A stretch of DNA of 64,000 nt from Thermoleophilales bacterium. Lineage in GTDB: Bacteria; Actinomycetota; Thermoleophilia; Solirubrobacterales; 70-9. The notes under the pieces are model-generated. The model saw only the letters and a program-made list of their open reading frames with translations. It did not search any database and had not been told where the DNA came from. Shown here one piece after another: positions 7,980-16,682 of this stretch. Location: positions 868,001-932,000 of the forward strand of contig JACJWZ010000001.1 of assembly GCA_020636895.1 (NCBI GenBank). The letters run 5' to 3'. Position 1 is the stretch's first letter. Every line of letters starts with the position of its first letter. Both the position numbers and the translations under genes were made by a program.

Positions 7980-9164
7980 CTACTCTCTTGCCAGCTTCTC
8001 CACGGCCGCAGCGGCCCTCGCCGCCCCGCCGTGCGCCCACGGGCTCGCGGCGATCGTCTCCGCGGCGCGCCGGTAGTGCGGCTCGTCCAGCACGCTCCTC
8101 ACCGCCCACCTGAGCGTCGCGCCGCGCCGCAGGCGGGCGGGCACCGTGAGTCCGCACCCCGCCCACGACACCCGCAGCGCGTTCTCCGCCATGTCTCCGG
8201 CCGCGGGCGAGATGACGAGCGGTCGCCCCTCGCTCAGCGCTCTCGCAACGGTCCCGTGCCCACCGTGGCAGACGACGACGTCGCACGCCGGCATCAGCTG
8301 CGAGTAGGAGAGCCAGCCCACCAGCATCCCGTTGGCCGGCACGTCGATCGGCTCCGGCGGCATGTGGCCGTTGCTCGTCGCCACCACCCGCACCGGCTCG
8401 CCGGCGAGCCCCTCGAAGCAGCGCCGGATCAGGTCGCAGTGCGGATCGTGCGCGGTGCTCGACGCGACGAGCACGAGGGGGTCGTCCCCTTCCGGCAACT
8501 CGATGTCGGCATGCGGCAGCTCGAAGCCGAGAGGCCCCGTCAGCACAACCTCCGGCGGCCAGTCGCGGGGCAGCTCAAGCTGGGGGAAGGTCCCCACGAT
8601 CACGAGGTCGGGGGAGATGCCGCCGTGGAAGCGCTCGAGCGGCTCGAGCCCCAGCTTCGCCCGTGTCTCGTTCAGCTCTCGCCGTCCGCGGCGCAACCCG
8701 GTCTCCAGCGCCGGCAGCGCCGCCCGCCAGGCCCTTCGCCCCAGCGCCGTGCGCGGCGGCGCCATCCCGATCCCGAAGAACGGCATTCCCGGCTCGTACA
8801 CCGGGTAGAGGTGCGGCACAAGGGTCGCCCGCGGCACGCCCCGAACGTCCGCCGCCAGAGAGGGCGCCAGGGTGAGGACGTCGCTCACCACTACGTGTGG
8901 CCGCAGCTCGTCGAGCAACGGCAGCAGCGCCGTCGCCGCCTCCGCTGCACCGGCTCCCTCTCCAGGCGGTGGGGGCGGAAACACCACGTACTCCTCCGCC
9001 GCGTGGAACCGGAGCCCGAGCGCCTCGGCCGGCTCCCGCCACTTCTCCCAAGTCTCGATCACCACCTCGTGGCCGCGGCCATGCAGCTCTCGAGCGAGCG
9101 CGAGCGCCGGGAACGCGTGCCCCGCGTCCCCGAACGCCGCCACCAGGAAGCGCCGCCCGCTCAA
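7980..9164 (-). CDS. glycosyltransferase, UDP-glucuronosyltransferase/MGT-like (GT1 type)
   Basis: A 394-residue GT-B enzyme. The N-terminal domain starts RRFLVAAFGDAGHAFPALAL, the acceptor-binding Rossmann half typical of macrolide/sterol glycosyltransferases. The C-terminal half has the nucleotide-sugar site ACDVVVCHGGHGTVARAL followed by PLVISPAAGDMAENA (HGGxGT...P...D.xxN). It probably transfers a sugar from an NDP donor to a small hydrophobic acceptor. The only reasonable start codon is TTG 9164, whose last base pairs are the edge of a 47-bp palindromic repeat. A GTG seven codons in is the alternative. Insertion of the repeat may have displaced the original start and promoter. The stop lies 4 bases from tRNA-Asn on the opposite strand. 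Confidence 0.85.
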   Translation of the reverse strand: MSGRRFLVAAFGDAGHAFPALALARELHGRGHEVVIETWEKWREPAEALGLRFHAAEEYVVFPPPPPGEGAGAAEAATALLPLLDELRPHVVVSDVLTLAPSLAADVRGVPRATLVPHLYPVYEPGMPFFGIGMAPPRTALGRRAWRAALPALETGLRRGRRELNETRAKLGLEPLERFHGGISPDLVIVGTFPQLELPRDWPPEVVLTGPLGFELPHADIELPEGDDPLVLVASSTAHDPHCDLIRRCFEGLAGEPVRVVATSNGHMPPEPIDVPANGMLVGWLSYSQLMPACDVVVCHGGHGTVARALSEGRPLVISPAAGDMAENALRVSWAGCGLTVPARLRRGATLRWAVRSVLDEPHYRRAAETIAASPWAHGGAARAAAAVEKLARE

Positions 9165-9210
9165 CGCGTGGCGCCTTTTCCACGGAATACGTGGTTTTCG
9201 CGCCACGCGT
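9164..9210. repeat. 47-bp palindromic repeat, copy 1
   Basis: Outer arms ACGCGTGGCGC and GCGCCACGCGT (11 bp, perfect), then unpaired CTTTT/TTTTC, then inner arms CCACG and CGTGG (5 bp) around loop GAATA. It overlaps the start codon of the glycosyltransferase gene. Copy 2 lies 36 bases further on and a diverged relative is at 19821. Confidence 0.85.
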
Positions 9211-9246
9211 CCTGGCCGGAGGGGCTGACAAGGCATCGCCGCCTCA

Positions 9247-9293
9247 ACGCGTGGCGCCTTTTCCACGCAATACGTGGTTTTCGCGCCACGCGT
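9247..9293. repeat. 47-bp palindromic repeat, copy 2
   Basis: Identical to copy 1 except for one base in the loop (CAATA instead of GAATA). It also shares the upstream flank CTCA. The stretch 9165-9472 between the glycosyltransferase and the next gene holds these two copies and otherwise GC-rich sequence with a repeated CGCCCGCTCCCGCTGC. I see no gene in it. Confidence 0.85.
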
Positions 9294-9472
9294 CCCGGCG
9301 ACGCGCCGCGAACCGCCCGCTCCCGCTGCTCGCGGAGGGCGCCGAGCCGCATGGAACGCCACCGCCTCACCGTCCAGCGCCGGGGCGCCGCCCGCTCCCG
9401 CTGCAAGACCGCTCCCGGACACCGCACCGAACCCCGCGCCCACCGCACGCCGCCGCGATCCTGGCTGAACCG

Positions 9473-9976
9473 ATGCTGCGTAGACGCGCGTCCCGCAACT
9501 CCTGCCAGCGGCTCCGCATGGCGGTCGAGGCGATGCCGGAGCACGCGCGCGAGGCGATGCTGCGCGGCATCGACGACAACACGATCATCGTCGGCGCCTA
9601 CACCGACAGCTCCACCGGCGGCATCTGTCCGATGCTCGCCGCCCACCGCAGCGGCGGACGCACCGACCTCGCCTCCTTCGCCCGCTCCTGGGACCGCTAC
9701 ACCGATGCCCGCCGGCCCCGCCTCGCGACCCCCCGCGAGGTCCGCACCCTTCGCTCCCTGCTGGTCGGCAGCCTCGCCTACGACGGCGCCGAGGGCAGCC
9801 TCGCTCAGGCCGCCGCCCGGATCCGCGCCGAGCGCGATCGCATGCCGCGCCTCGCCGCACCACAGCCGGCGCCGGCCGCGGAGCCCGTCTCGCCCCCGGA
9901 GCGCCCCGGCATGCTGATCCGGATCCGCCGCCTCAATCCGCTGCGGCGTCGCCGCGAGTCCGCGGGCATCGCGTAG
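9473..9976 (+). CDS. conserved actinobacterial protein of unknown function
   Basis: A 167-residue soluble protein. The core AMPEHAREAMLRGIDDNTII, then VGAYTDSSTGGICPMLAAHR, then DLASFARSWDRYT, matches a small conserved family I recall only from Thermoleophilia and related actinobacteria. No catalytic motif is recognisable. The C-terminus is Pro/Ala-rich, then strongly basic (RIRRLNPLRRRRES), which could bind nucleic acid; that is inference. Start ATG 9473 was chosen as the first in-frame ATG after the repeat region. ATG 9521 is possible, because the conserved part begins there. The last coding bases and the following spacer (9950-10040) show an imperfect tandem duplication of about 39 bases. 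Confidence 0.7.
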   Translation: MLRRRASRNSCQRLRMAVEAMPEHAREAMLRGIDDNTIIVGAYTDSSTGGICPMLAAHRSGGRTDLASFARSWDRYTDARRPRLATPREVRTLRSLLVGSLAYDGAEGSLAQAAARIRAERDRMPRLAAPQPAPAAEPVSPPERPGMLIRIRRLNPLRRRRESAGIA

Positions 9977-10065
9977 CGCCGCCACCCCCGCCGCAGCCCG
10001 TTTCGCCGCCGCCGCGAGGCCGCCGGCATCTCCCAGCCGCGCCACCGGCAAGCGCGCGTCCCCGC

Positions 10066-10800
10066 TCAGGTCGCGAAGGCGGAGGGGTCGCCGGGCCGGG
10101 AGAACACCACCTCCGGAATCAGGCAGTAGCGCGAGGTCCTCAGCAGCAGCCGCACTGTCTCCGCGAGGTCCTCCGGCTGGATCATCTCCTCCGGCTTCAC
10201 CTGCCCCTGGACCCACTCGGTCATCGGCGTATCGACGAAGGCGGGGCAGAGGGCTGTCACCTGGACCCCGTCCTTGCCCACCTCCATCTGCGTCGCCTGG
10301 CTGAGCCCGATCACCCCGGCCTTGGTCGCGGAGTAGACGGCGAGCCACCCCTGCCCGCCCTTGCCCGCGATCGAGGCGGTGTTGACGATCAGCGCCTTCC
10401 CGTGCTCGGCGCCCGCTTCCTTCAGCATCGGCAGCGCCTCGCGCATCGCGATCACGTACGAGCGCAGGTTGACGTCGATCTGCATGTCGATCTTCTTCGT
10501 CTCCGCTTCCTCGACGGCGCCGCCGATGCCGACCCCGGCGTTGTTGACGAGCACGTCGAGGCGGCCGTACTTCTCGCGGTGGGCGGCGACGAGCGCCTTG
10601 ATGTCGTCCTCGGAGGAGACGTCGGCGGGAACGGCGGTCACCTCGAAGCCGTCGGCGGCGAGCCCGGCCACCGCCTCCTCGAGCTTCTGCGGACGCCGCG
10701 CCGAGGCGGTGATCGCATATCCGTCCTCGGCCAGCGCGCGACTGATCGCCAAGCCGATCCCGCTGGAAGCCCCGGTTACAAGTGCTGCTCTCTCGGCCAC
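10066..10800 (-). CDS. SDR family NAD(P)-dependent oxidoreductase
   Basis: A 244-residue classical SDR. The cofactor loop is ALVTGASSGIGLAISRALAE. NNAGVGIGG, the catalytic Ser in VNTASIAGKGGQGW, and YSATKAG (YxxxK) are all present. Start GTG 10800 follows GAGGAG with 6-base spacing, so this gene has a normal leadered RBS, unlike many of its neighbours. It is divergent from the acylase gene. General fatty-acyl/sterol-type SDR; the substrate cannot be predicted. Confidence 0.92.
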   Translation of the reverse strand: MAERAALVTGASSGIGLAISRALAEDGYAITASARRPQKLEEAVAGLAADGFEVTAVPADVSSEDDIKALVAAHREKYGRLDVLVNNAGVGIGGAVEEAETKKIDMQIDVNLRSYVIAMREALPMLKEAGAEHGKALIVNTASIAGKGGQGWLAVYSATKAGVIGLSQATQMEVGKDGVQVTALCPAFVDTPMTEWVQGQVKPEEMIQPEDLAETVRLLLRTSRYCLIPEVVFSRPGDPSAFAT

Positions 10801-10914
10801 TTTCTCTCCTCGCTCGCTCGGAAGCTGTCGATGCTGCGCGGAACCCTATTCCGCTCGGCGCAGCAACTCCCGCCTGCCCGTCGTGTTCGCTATGGCTATA
10901 GGGGGGTACCGGAG

Positions 10915-13509
10915 TTGGACACGCGCAGAGCACTCATCGCAGCGACCGCGATCGCAGCACTTCTCGTCCCCGCTTCGGCGGCCGCGAGACCGCATCCCGG
11001 CGGCAAGAGCGCCAAGCCGACGGAGCGGGTCACAATCACCCGCGACTCCCGCGGCGAGCCCCACGTCTCCGGAGACAGCCTCCGCGCCACCACCTACGGC
11101 TTCGGCTACGCGCAGATGGAGGACCAGGGCACCTACATCCTTCAGAACCTCGCCACCTCCACCGGCCGCAGCGCCGAGCTCCTCGGCCCCGATTGCCTCC
11201 CAGGGTGCCTGCGCAGCGACCACCTCGTCCATCTCTTCCGGATCCCTGAGAGCGCGACCGAGCAGTACAGCGGGCTGCCGTCCTCCGCGAAGGAGGCGGT
11301 GGGCGGTTTCACCGACGGCATCAACGCCTTCATCGCCGACCATCCCGACCAGGTCCCTTCGTGGTCTTTCCCGCTCACCCCGGCGGACGTCCTCGCCTCC
11401 ATCGAGTACCGCTTCGTGATGTCCCAGGTGAGCGATGCCGCCGGAATCGCGGTCTCCGACGACTCCTCCGGCACCGACTCGGCCGGCTCCGCCGACGTCG
11501 CCCCCCGGGAGATCGGGCGGGCACTCGGAGCCGGGACCGTCGCCAGCGCCGCCCGCGGCGCCGGCGAGGTCGACCAGGGCGCCTCAAACATGTTCGCCGT
11601 CAACGGCTCCCGCACCGCGACCGGCAGCCCGGTGCTCGAGGGCAATCCCCACCTGGGCTTCGACGGGCTCTCGCGCTGGTACATGGCCCAGCTCCAATGG
11701 CCGGGCACACGGGTGCAGGGATCCACGTTCCGCGGGCTCCCCGGGATCGCGATGGGCAGCAACGGCCATGTCGCGTGGGCGAACACCGCCAACCACGGCA
11801 CCCAGAACGAGACCGACGTCTACGTCGAGCAGCTCAACGCCGCCAACGCCAACCAGTACCTGTTCGGCGGTTCCTACCGAAACATGGACGTGGTCCACTC
11901 GACCCTGAAGGCGCAGACCTCCCCGGGAGCCGTTCAGGAGATCCCGGTCACCTACCGCTACACCGTCCACGGTCCGGTGCTCTCCGACCCCATAACGACC
12001 ACCGCCGGCCAAGCCGCGCCGACCGGCGCCATCGCTGTCTCCGCCCAGATCAGCCAGTTCGAGCAAACGGGCCTCGCGACGCAGATGCTCGCGCTTGACC
12101 AGGCGCACAACCTCAACGAGTTCCGCGCTGGACTCGCCCACAACCAGGTCTCCGGCTTCAACTTCGTGGCGGCCGACGGCGACGGCATCTTCTACGCCGC
12201 CGGCAGCCGCAGCGGCATCCTCGCCGATGGCCTCGACCCGAACGCCCCGCTCGACGGCACCGACCCCGCCACCCAGTGGCAGGGCATCCTTCCCTTCGAG
12301 GACGTCCCGCAGGCCGCCGACCCACCCTCGGGCTACTTCCAGAACGCGAACAACGGCCCGCTGTTCTCAGCGCCCGACCAGATCACCGCCGACTCCATTC
12401 CGACCTATCTGAGAGGCCAGGGCGACACCCCGCGCTCCAAGCGCCAGGTCGACCTCCTCACGGGTGTCAGCGGCTTCACCCTCGGCGACGCTGAGCGATT
12501 CGGACTCGACGCGTTCGTCCAGTCGTCCCCGGGTCTGCAGGCGCTGCTCGCACAGACGGCCGCCCGCCCCGGCGCCGATCCCGCGGTGGTCGCCGCGAAC
12601 GCCATCATCGCCCCGTGGGACGGCCGCGCCGTCGCCGGCAGCGACGCGGTGGCGCTCTTCGCCACCTGGGTGCGCGGCCTGGAGCGCTCGGCGCTGGGCT
12701 TCCCGCCCAATAGCCCGCCCCCGCCGACGACGAGCTTCTCCAACGCGGCGAAGGACGAGGCAAGCAGGGCGATGATCGTCGCCTACGAGGGGATGGTCGA
12801 CCAGTACGGCACGGCTGCGGTCCCCTACGGCTCGTTGCATCGCTTCGAGTACGGGTCGGCCTCAGGCGGGGTCGACGGCGGCGACGTCAACATCGAGACG
12901 CTGCGCCTCACCACCTGCAAGGGCCTGCCGGGAGCGAGCTCGCCCAGCTACTACCACTCGTGCGTCGCCAAGGGCGGCTCCGGGTTCATGTTCAACGTCG
13001 ATCTCGCGAGCGGCCGCATGACGGTCATGCGCCCGGTCTCCGACACCGCCGATCCCAGCGACCCCACCTACAGCCTCAACGCCGCCGACTACCTCGCCAA
13101 CACCTACCGCGAGTTCCCGATCACCAAGGCCCAGGTGGACGCCGAGCGAACGTCGCAGCAGACCCTGAAGGTCCCGGCGAAGCGCCGAATGCTCTTCCGG
13201 AGCCACCGATCCCGCGTCGATGGACGCGGGCGGGTGCGGGTCAAGCTCGCCTGCAGGCTCGAGGGCCAGCGTTGCCGCGGCAAGGTCAAGCTGCGTGCGC
13301 GCGCCGGGCGCAAGCGCAGCCTGACGCTCGGCACCGCCAAGTTCAGCATCAAGGCGGGCAAGACGCGCAACGTCAAGGTGAAGCTGACCCGAGCGGGGCG
13401 TCATGCCCTCGGGAGGAAGGGCCGCATCAACGCCGAGGCCGCCGTCTCGGTGGGAGCGGAGCGCTCCCGCAAGCAGCGCCTGGAAGGACATCTGAAGCTC
13501 CGGATCTGA
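10915..13509 (+). CDS. secreted penicillin acylase family (Ntn-hydrolase) amidase
   Basis: An 864-residue exported member of the penicillin G acylase/acyl-homoserine-lactone acylase family. A signal peptide (TRRALIAATAIAALLVPASA) is followed by the alpha-chain region (VTITRDSRGEPHVSGDS). The autoprocessing site is GASNMFAV, whose Ser (about residue 224) would be the N-terminal nucleophile of the beta chain. HVAWANTANHGTQNETDVY and the later N-rich motifs fit the family. The last 110 residues are an extra basic beta-type domain (CRLEGQRCRGKVKL...) common in Solirubrobacterales exoproteins and also present in the M43 protease here. TTG 10915 is the only start giving a proper signal peptide. Likely cleaves acyl-amides outside the cell; the substrate is unknown. 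Confidence 0.88.
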   Translation: MDTRRALIAATAIAALLVPASAAARPHPGGKSAKPTERVTITRDSRGEPHVSGDSLRATTYGFGYAQMEDQGTYILQNLATSTGRSAELLGPDCLPGCLRSDHLVHLFRIPESATEQYSGLPSSAKEAVGGFTDGINAFIADHPDQVPSWSFPLTPADVLASIEYRFVMSQVSDAAGIAVSDDSSGTDSAGSADVAPREIGRALGAGTVASAARGAGEVDQGASNMFAVNGSRTATGSPVLEGNPHLGFDGLSRWYMAQLQWPGTRVQGSTFRGLPGIAMGSNGHVAWANTANHGTQNETDVYVEQLNAANANQYLFGGSYRNMDVVHSTLKAQTSPGAVQEIPVTYRYTVHGPVLSDPITTTAGQAAPTGAIAVSAQISQFEQTGLATQMLALDQAHNLNEFRAGLAHNQVSGFNFVAADGDGIFYAAGSRSGILADGLDPNAPLDGTDPATQWQGILPFEDVPQAADPPSGYFQNANNGPLFSAPDQITADSIPTYLRGQGDTPRSKRQVDLLTGVSGFTLGDAERFGLDAFVQSSPGLQALLAQTAARPGADPAVVAANAIIAPWDGRAVAGSDAVALFATWVRGLERSALGFPPNSPPPPTTSFSNAAKDEASRAMIVAYEGMVDQYGTAAVPYGSLHRFEYGSASGGVDGGDVNIETLRLTTCKGLPGASSPSYYHSCVAKGGSGFMFNVDLASGRMTVMRPVSDTADPSDPTYSLNAADYLANTYREFPITKAQVDAERTSQQTLKVPAKRRMLFRSHRSRVDGRGRVRVKLACRLEGQRCRGKVKLRARAGRKRSLTLGTAKFSIKAGKTRNVKVKLTRAGRHALGRKGRINAEAAVSVGAERSRKQRLEGHLKLRI

Positions 13510-13563
13510 CGTCCTTCCGTGGTCCGCCGAAATTTAGGCGGTCTAGAAGGGGCGCCCCCTACC

Positions 13564-14562
13564 ATGCCCGCCGTGCCCGACCTCAGGAACAACGTTCGCG
13601 TGGCGCTGCTCGCCGCGCCCCTCGTCCTTGCGCTGGCCGCGGCGGGATGTGGCGGCGACTCCGACGCGGTGACGGCCTCCGCTCCGAGCGCCTCGGATTT
13701 CCCCGATCCGGCCGGCAAGACGCTCGAGCAGATCGCGCAGGAGGGAACCCAGGCCGACGTTGCGGTGGCTCCCACGGAGTCGGTCTTCAGCACCGGCAAG
13801 AACCGCTACGGATTCGGCGTCTTCGGGGTCAACGGGGATCCCAAGGAGGATGCGCAGGTCGCGCTGTACGCCTCCAAGGCCGGTAAGCCGGCCGTCGGTC
13901 CCTTCCCCGCCGAGGTCCATTCGCTCAAGACCAAGGGCGCCTACACCTCCGCGACCACCTCCAACGACCCGGACGCGGCGACCGCCGTCTACACCACGAC
14001 CGTCGACTTCCCCTCCAAGGGGCGCTGGCAGATGTTGGCGATGATCGAGGACGACAATGGCTCCTTCGAGTACTCGGCGGTCCAGCCCGCCAACGTCGGC
14101 GCCGCCAACGACATCCCCGACGTCGGCGATCCCGCCCCCGCCATCCACACGCCCACCGCAGACGACGTCGGCGGCGACCTCTCCAAGATCGACACCCGCC
14201 AGCCCCCGGACGACATGCACGACACCGACTTCGCCGACGTCGTCGGCAAGGAGCCGGTCGTCCTCCTGTTCGCGACGCCCGCGCTCTGCCAGAGCCGCGT
14301 CTGCGGCCCCGTGGTCGACATCGAGGAGGAGGTCAAGAACGAGCGTCCCGACGACGCGGCCTACATCCACATGGAGATCTACAACGACAACCAGCCCGAC
14401 GCGAGCAAGCCCGACAACAACGCGCGCTCGCAGGTCACCGACTTCGGCCTGATGTCGGAGCCGTGGTTGTTCGTCATCGACTCCGACGGCAAGGTCTCGA
14501 CCCGGATCGAGGGAGCGTTCAGCGCCGACGAGCTGAACGAGGCCCTCGACAAGGTCAGCTAG
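13564..14562 (+). CDS. lipoprotein with thioredoxin-like domain
   Basis: A 332-residue lipoprotein. The signal peptide ends in lipobox LALAAAGCGG, so Cys would be lipidated and the protein held at the outer face of the membrane. Residues 60-190 form a beta-rich domain (GVFGVNGDPKEDAQVALYAS). Residues 195-332 look like a thioredoxin/TlpA fold, with EPVVLLFATPALCQSRVCGP, a CxxxxC in place of CxxC, and a strand WLFVIDSDGKVSTRIEGAFS. A redox or metal-delivery role is possible. The wider CxxxxC spacing makes a classical disulfide reductase uncertain. ATG 13564 was chosen over GTG 13519 because it gives a standard signal peptide. Confidence 0.8.
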   Translation: MPAVPDLRNNVRVALLAAPLVLALAAAGCGGDSDAVTASAPSASDFPDPAGKTLEQIAQEGTQADVAVAPTESVFSTGKNRYGFGVFGVNGDPKEDAQVALYASKAGKPAVGPFPAEVHSLKTKGAYTSATTSNDPDAATAVYTTTVDFPSKGRWQMLAMIEDDNGSFEYSAVQPANVGAANDIPDVGDPAPAIHTPTADDVGGDLSKIDTRQPPDDMHDTDFADVVGKEPVVLLFATPALCQSRVCGPVVDIEEEVKNERPDDAAYIHMEIYNDNQPDASKPDNNARSQVTDFGLMSEPWLFVIDSDGKVSTRIEGAFSADELNEALDKVS

Positions 14563-14574
14563 CGCCGCACCCGC

Positions 14575-14919
14575 TCAGCGCCGCGGCGCCCGCCGTCCGC
14601 GCTTTCCCGCCGGGCGCTTCCCGCGCCGCTCGAGCTGCGCCCGTCCCGACTCCTTCGCGTTGACGGCCTTCAGCCGTCGCAGCGCCGGCGCCAGCGTCCG
14701 CAGCGCGCAGCCCCGGTGCCAGTGCCGGTGCTCCGTCCCGCCGAGCCGGTGGACCGTCTGCGCGATCACGTGGTCTTCGCCGATCTCCACGTCGCCGTAG
14801 CAGCCCGGGCAGGTGTACTGCTTCTGGGAGATCCCGCGGATCAGCCACACCTCGTCGCCCTCGTGGTCGTAGCCGAGCAGGCTCTGGCGCGAGTCGGGGA
14901 GGTTGTCGAAGTTCGCCAC
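14575..14919 (-). CDS. small zinc-ribbon-like actinobacterial protein
   Basis: A 114-residue protein with a probable treble-clef or zinc-ribbon site: CPGC in QYTCPGCYGDVEIG, then H and C in HRHWHRGCAL. The C-terminal 45 residues are strongly basic (Lys/Arg-rich, ending GKRGRRAPRR), as in nucleic-acid- or ribosome-binding tails. Related short proteins occur in actinobacteria, but I know of no function. It lies downstream of the carboxyltransferase gene on the same strand, 45 bases away, so the two may be cotranscribed. Confidence 0.7.
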   Translation of the reverse strand: MANFDNLPDSRQSLLGYDHEGDEVWLIRGISQKQYTCPGCYGDVEIGEDHVIAQTVHRLGGTEHRHWHRGCALRTLAPALRRLKAVNAKESGRAQLERRGKRPAGKRGRRAPRR

Positions 14920-14964
14920 GCCCGGATTATCGCCGCCGCGGCCGAGCCGCCCTCACCGCGGCCC

Positions 14965-16572
14965 TCACCAGGAGTCGATCGGCCTGGGCTCCGCAGCAGC
15001 GAGCTCCGCCGCCGTGGCCGGTTCCGCCGCAGCCAGCGTCGCCGCCACGACCCGTCGCGTGTCGGCGGGGTCAATCACGTCGTCGATCTCGAAGAGCGTC
15101 GCCGCGTTCAGCGCCTTCGCGTGGTCGTGCAGCGCCGCCGTCATCTCCTGCACCCGCTCCTCGCGTTCCTCCGGGTCCTCGATCGCGTCGAGCTCGCGTC
15201 GCGCCCCCAAGCGCACAGCACCCTCCAGCCCCATCGCTCCCAGCTCCGCGGTCGGCCAGCCCACGGTCAGGAGCGGTTCGTGCATCCCGCCGCCGGCCAT
15301 CGCCTGCGCTCCCAGCCCGTAGGCCTTGCGCAGGATCACGGCGACGAGCGGCACCCGCAGGTTCGCGCCGGTCAGGAAGAGCCGGGAGCAGTGCCGAACG
15401 AGCCCGGTCGCCTCCGCGTCGGGTCCGACCATCATCCCCGGGGTGTCGATGAGCGACACGAGCGGGATCCCGAAGGCGTCGCAGAGCTGCATGAAGCGGG
15501 CGGCCTTGTCGGAGCCGTCGCTGGTGATGGCGCCGCCCATCTGCATCGGGTTGTTGGCGACGATCCCTACGGCCCGTCCCTCGATCCGGGCCAGCGCGGT
15601 CACCATCGTCCGCGCGAAGCCGTCGCGCAGGTACATCACAGTGCCGACGTCCGCGATCGCCTCGATCGCGCGGTGCACGTCGTAGGCGCGCCGCCGCCGC
15701 TCGGGGACGACCTCCCGCGCCGACTGGGGGTCCGGCTCCTCCCAGGCGGAATCGGGGAGCGGCCCTTGGAAGTAGCCGAGCAGTTGCTTGGCGGCATCGA
15801 CCGCCGCTGCGTCGTCGGCGACGCGGACGTCGACGACGCCGTTGGCCGCCTGCGTCTCGATCGGCCCGATCTCGTCCGGCTCGAACTGGCCGAGCCCGCC
15901 ACCGGCGATCATCGCCGGCCCGCCCATCCCGAGCGCGATGTCCTCGGTCGCGACGATCAGGTCGGCGCTCCCCGCCAGAACCGCGTTGCCGGCGAAGCAG
16001 CGGCCGGAGACCACGGCGATCCGCGGCGCGATCCCCGAGAGCTGCGCCCACAGCGCGAACGCCCGGCAGTCGAGCGCGGAGACCACCGCGTAGTCGGTGT
16101 CGCCGGGCCGGCCGCCGCCGCCCTCGGCGAAGAGGATCGTCGGCAGCCGCATCCGCTCGATCAACTCGAACATCCGGTCCTTCTTGCGGTGCCCGAGCGC
16201 GCCCTGGGTCCCGGCGAGGACCATGTAGTCGTAGGAGAGCACGGCGCAGGCCGCGGCCTCCGGGCCGAACAGCTCACCGTTGACGCGCGCGGTCCCCGCG
16301 ATCAGGCCGTCGGCGGGGGTGCGGGCGAGCAACTCCTCCAGTTCGCGCCGGGCGCGTTGCGCGGCGATCGCCAGCCCGCCGTACTCGACGAACGAGCCCG
16401 CGTCGACGAGGTCGCCGAGGTTCTCGCGGGCGGTCCGCCGTCCCGCCTCGTGCCGCTTCGCCACCGCCTCGGCGCGCGCGTCGTCCTGCAGCGCCGCGCG
16501 GCGCTCCAGCACCTCGGCTAGCTCGGGGCGGGGGTCGATCGGATCGGCGGGGCCGTCGGGTGCGTCGTTCAT
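14965..16572 (-). CDS. acyl-CoA carboxylase carboxyltransferase (beta) subunit
   Basis: A 535-residue biotin-dependent carboxyltransferase of the AccD/PccB/MccB type, which moves CO2 from carboxybiotin to an acyl-CoA. The N-terminal ClpP/crotonase-like half has the KRHEAGRRTARENLGDLVD entry and AVVSGRCFAGNAVLAG (GGxx oxyanion region). The C-terminal half has MQMGGAITSDGSDKAARFMQ and DTPGMMVGPDAEATG. The motif RKAYGLGAQAMAGGG is well kept. No biotin carboxylase or BCCP gene is adjacent. Acetyl-, propionyl- and methylcrotonyl-CoA cannot be told apart from this. ATG 16572 was chosen because the family's conserved N-terminus begins right after it. Confidence 0.9.
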   Translation of the reverse strand: MNDAPDGPADPIDPRPELAEVLERRAALQDDARAEAVAKRHEAGRRTARENLGDLVDAGSFVEYGGLAIAAQRARRELEELLARTPADGLIAGTARVNGELFGPEAAACAVLSYDYMVLAGTQGALGHRKKDRMFELIERMRLPTILFAEGGGGRPGDTDYAVVSALDCRAFALWAQLSGIAPRIAVVSGRCFAGNAVLAGSADLIVATEDIALGMGGPAMIAGGGLGQFEPDEIGPIETQAANGVVDVRVADDAAAVDAAKQLLGYFQGPLPDSAWEEPDPQSAREVVPERRRRAYDVHRAIEAIADVGTVMYLRDGFARTMVTALARIEGRAVGIVANNPMQMGGAITSDGSDKAARFMQLCDAFGIPLVSLIDTPGMMVGPDAEATGLVRHCSRLFLTGANLRVPLVAVILRKAYGLGAQAMAGGGMHEPLLTVGWPTAELGAMGLEGAVRLGARRELDAIEDPEEREERVQEMTAALHDHAKALNAATLFEIDDVIDPADTRRVVAATLAAAEPATAAELAAAEPRPIDSW

Positions 16573-16666
16573 GCGAGGTCCGGCAAGTAGAGCAGGGAGC
16601 GGGCATTCTCCACCCCCTGGGAGATGGACATCCGTCCGGTCGATCAGCCATTCGCCGCGCCGCGGG

Positions 16667-16672
16667 TAGGAT
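16667..16672 (+). promoter_or_regulatory. -10 hexamer TAGGAT
   Basis: TAGGAT lies 10 bases before ATG 16683. It is consistent with a leaderless or nearly leaderless transcript of the following lipoprotein gene. Confidence 0.5.
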
Positions 16673-16682
16673 CGCCGGCCTG

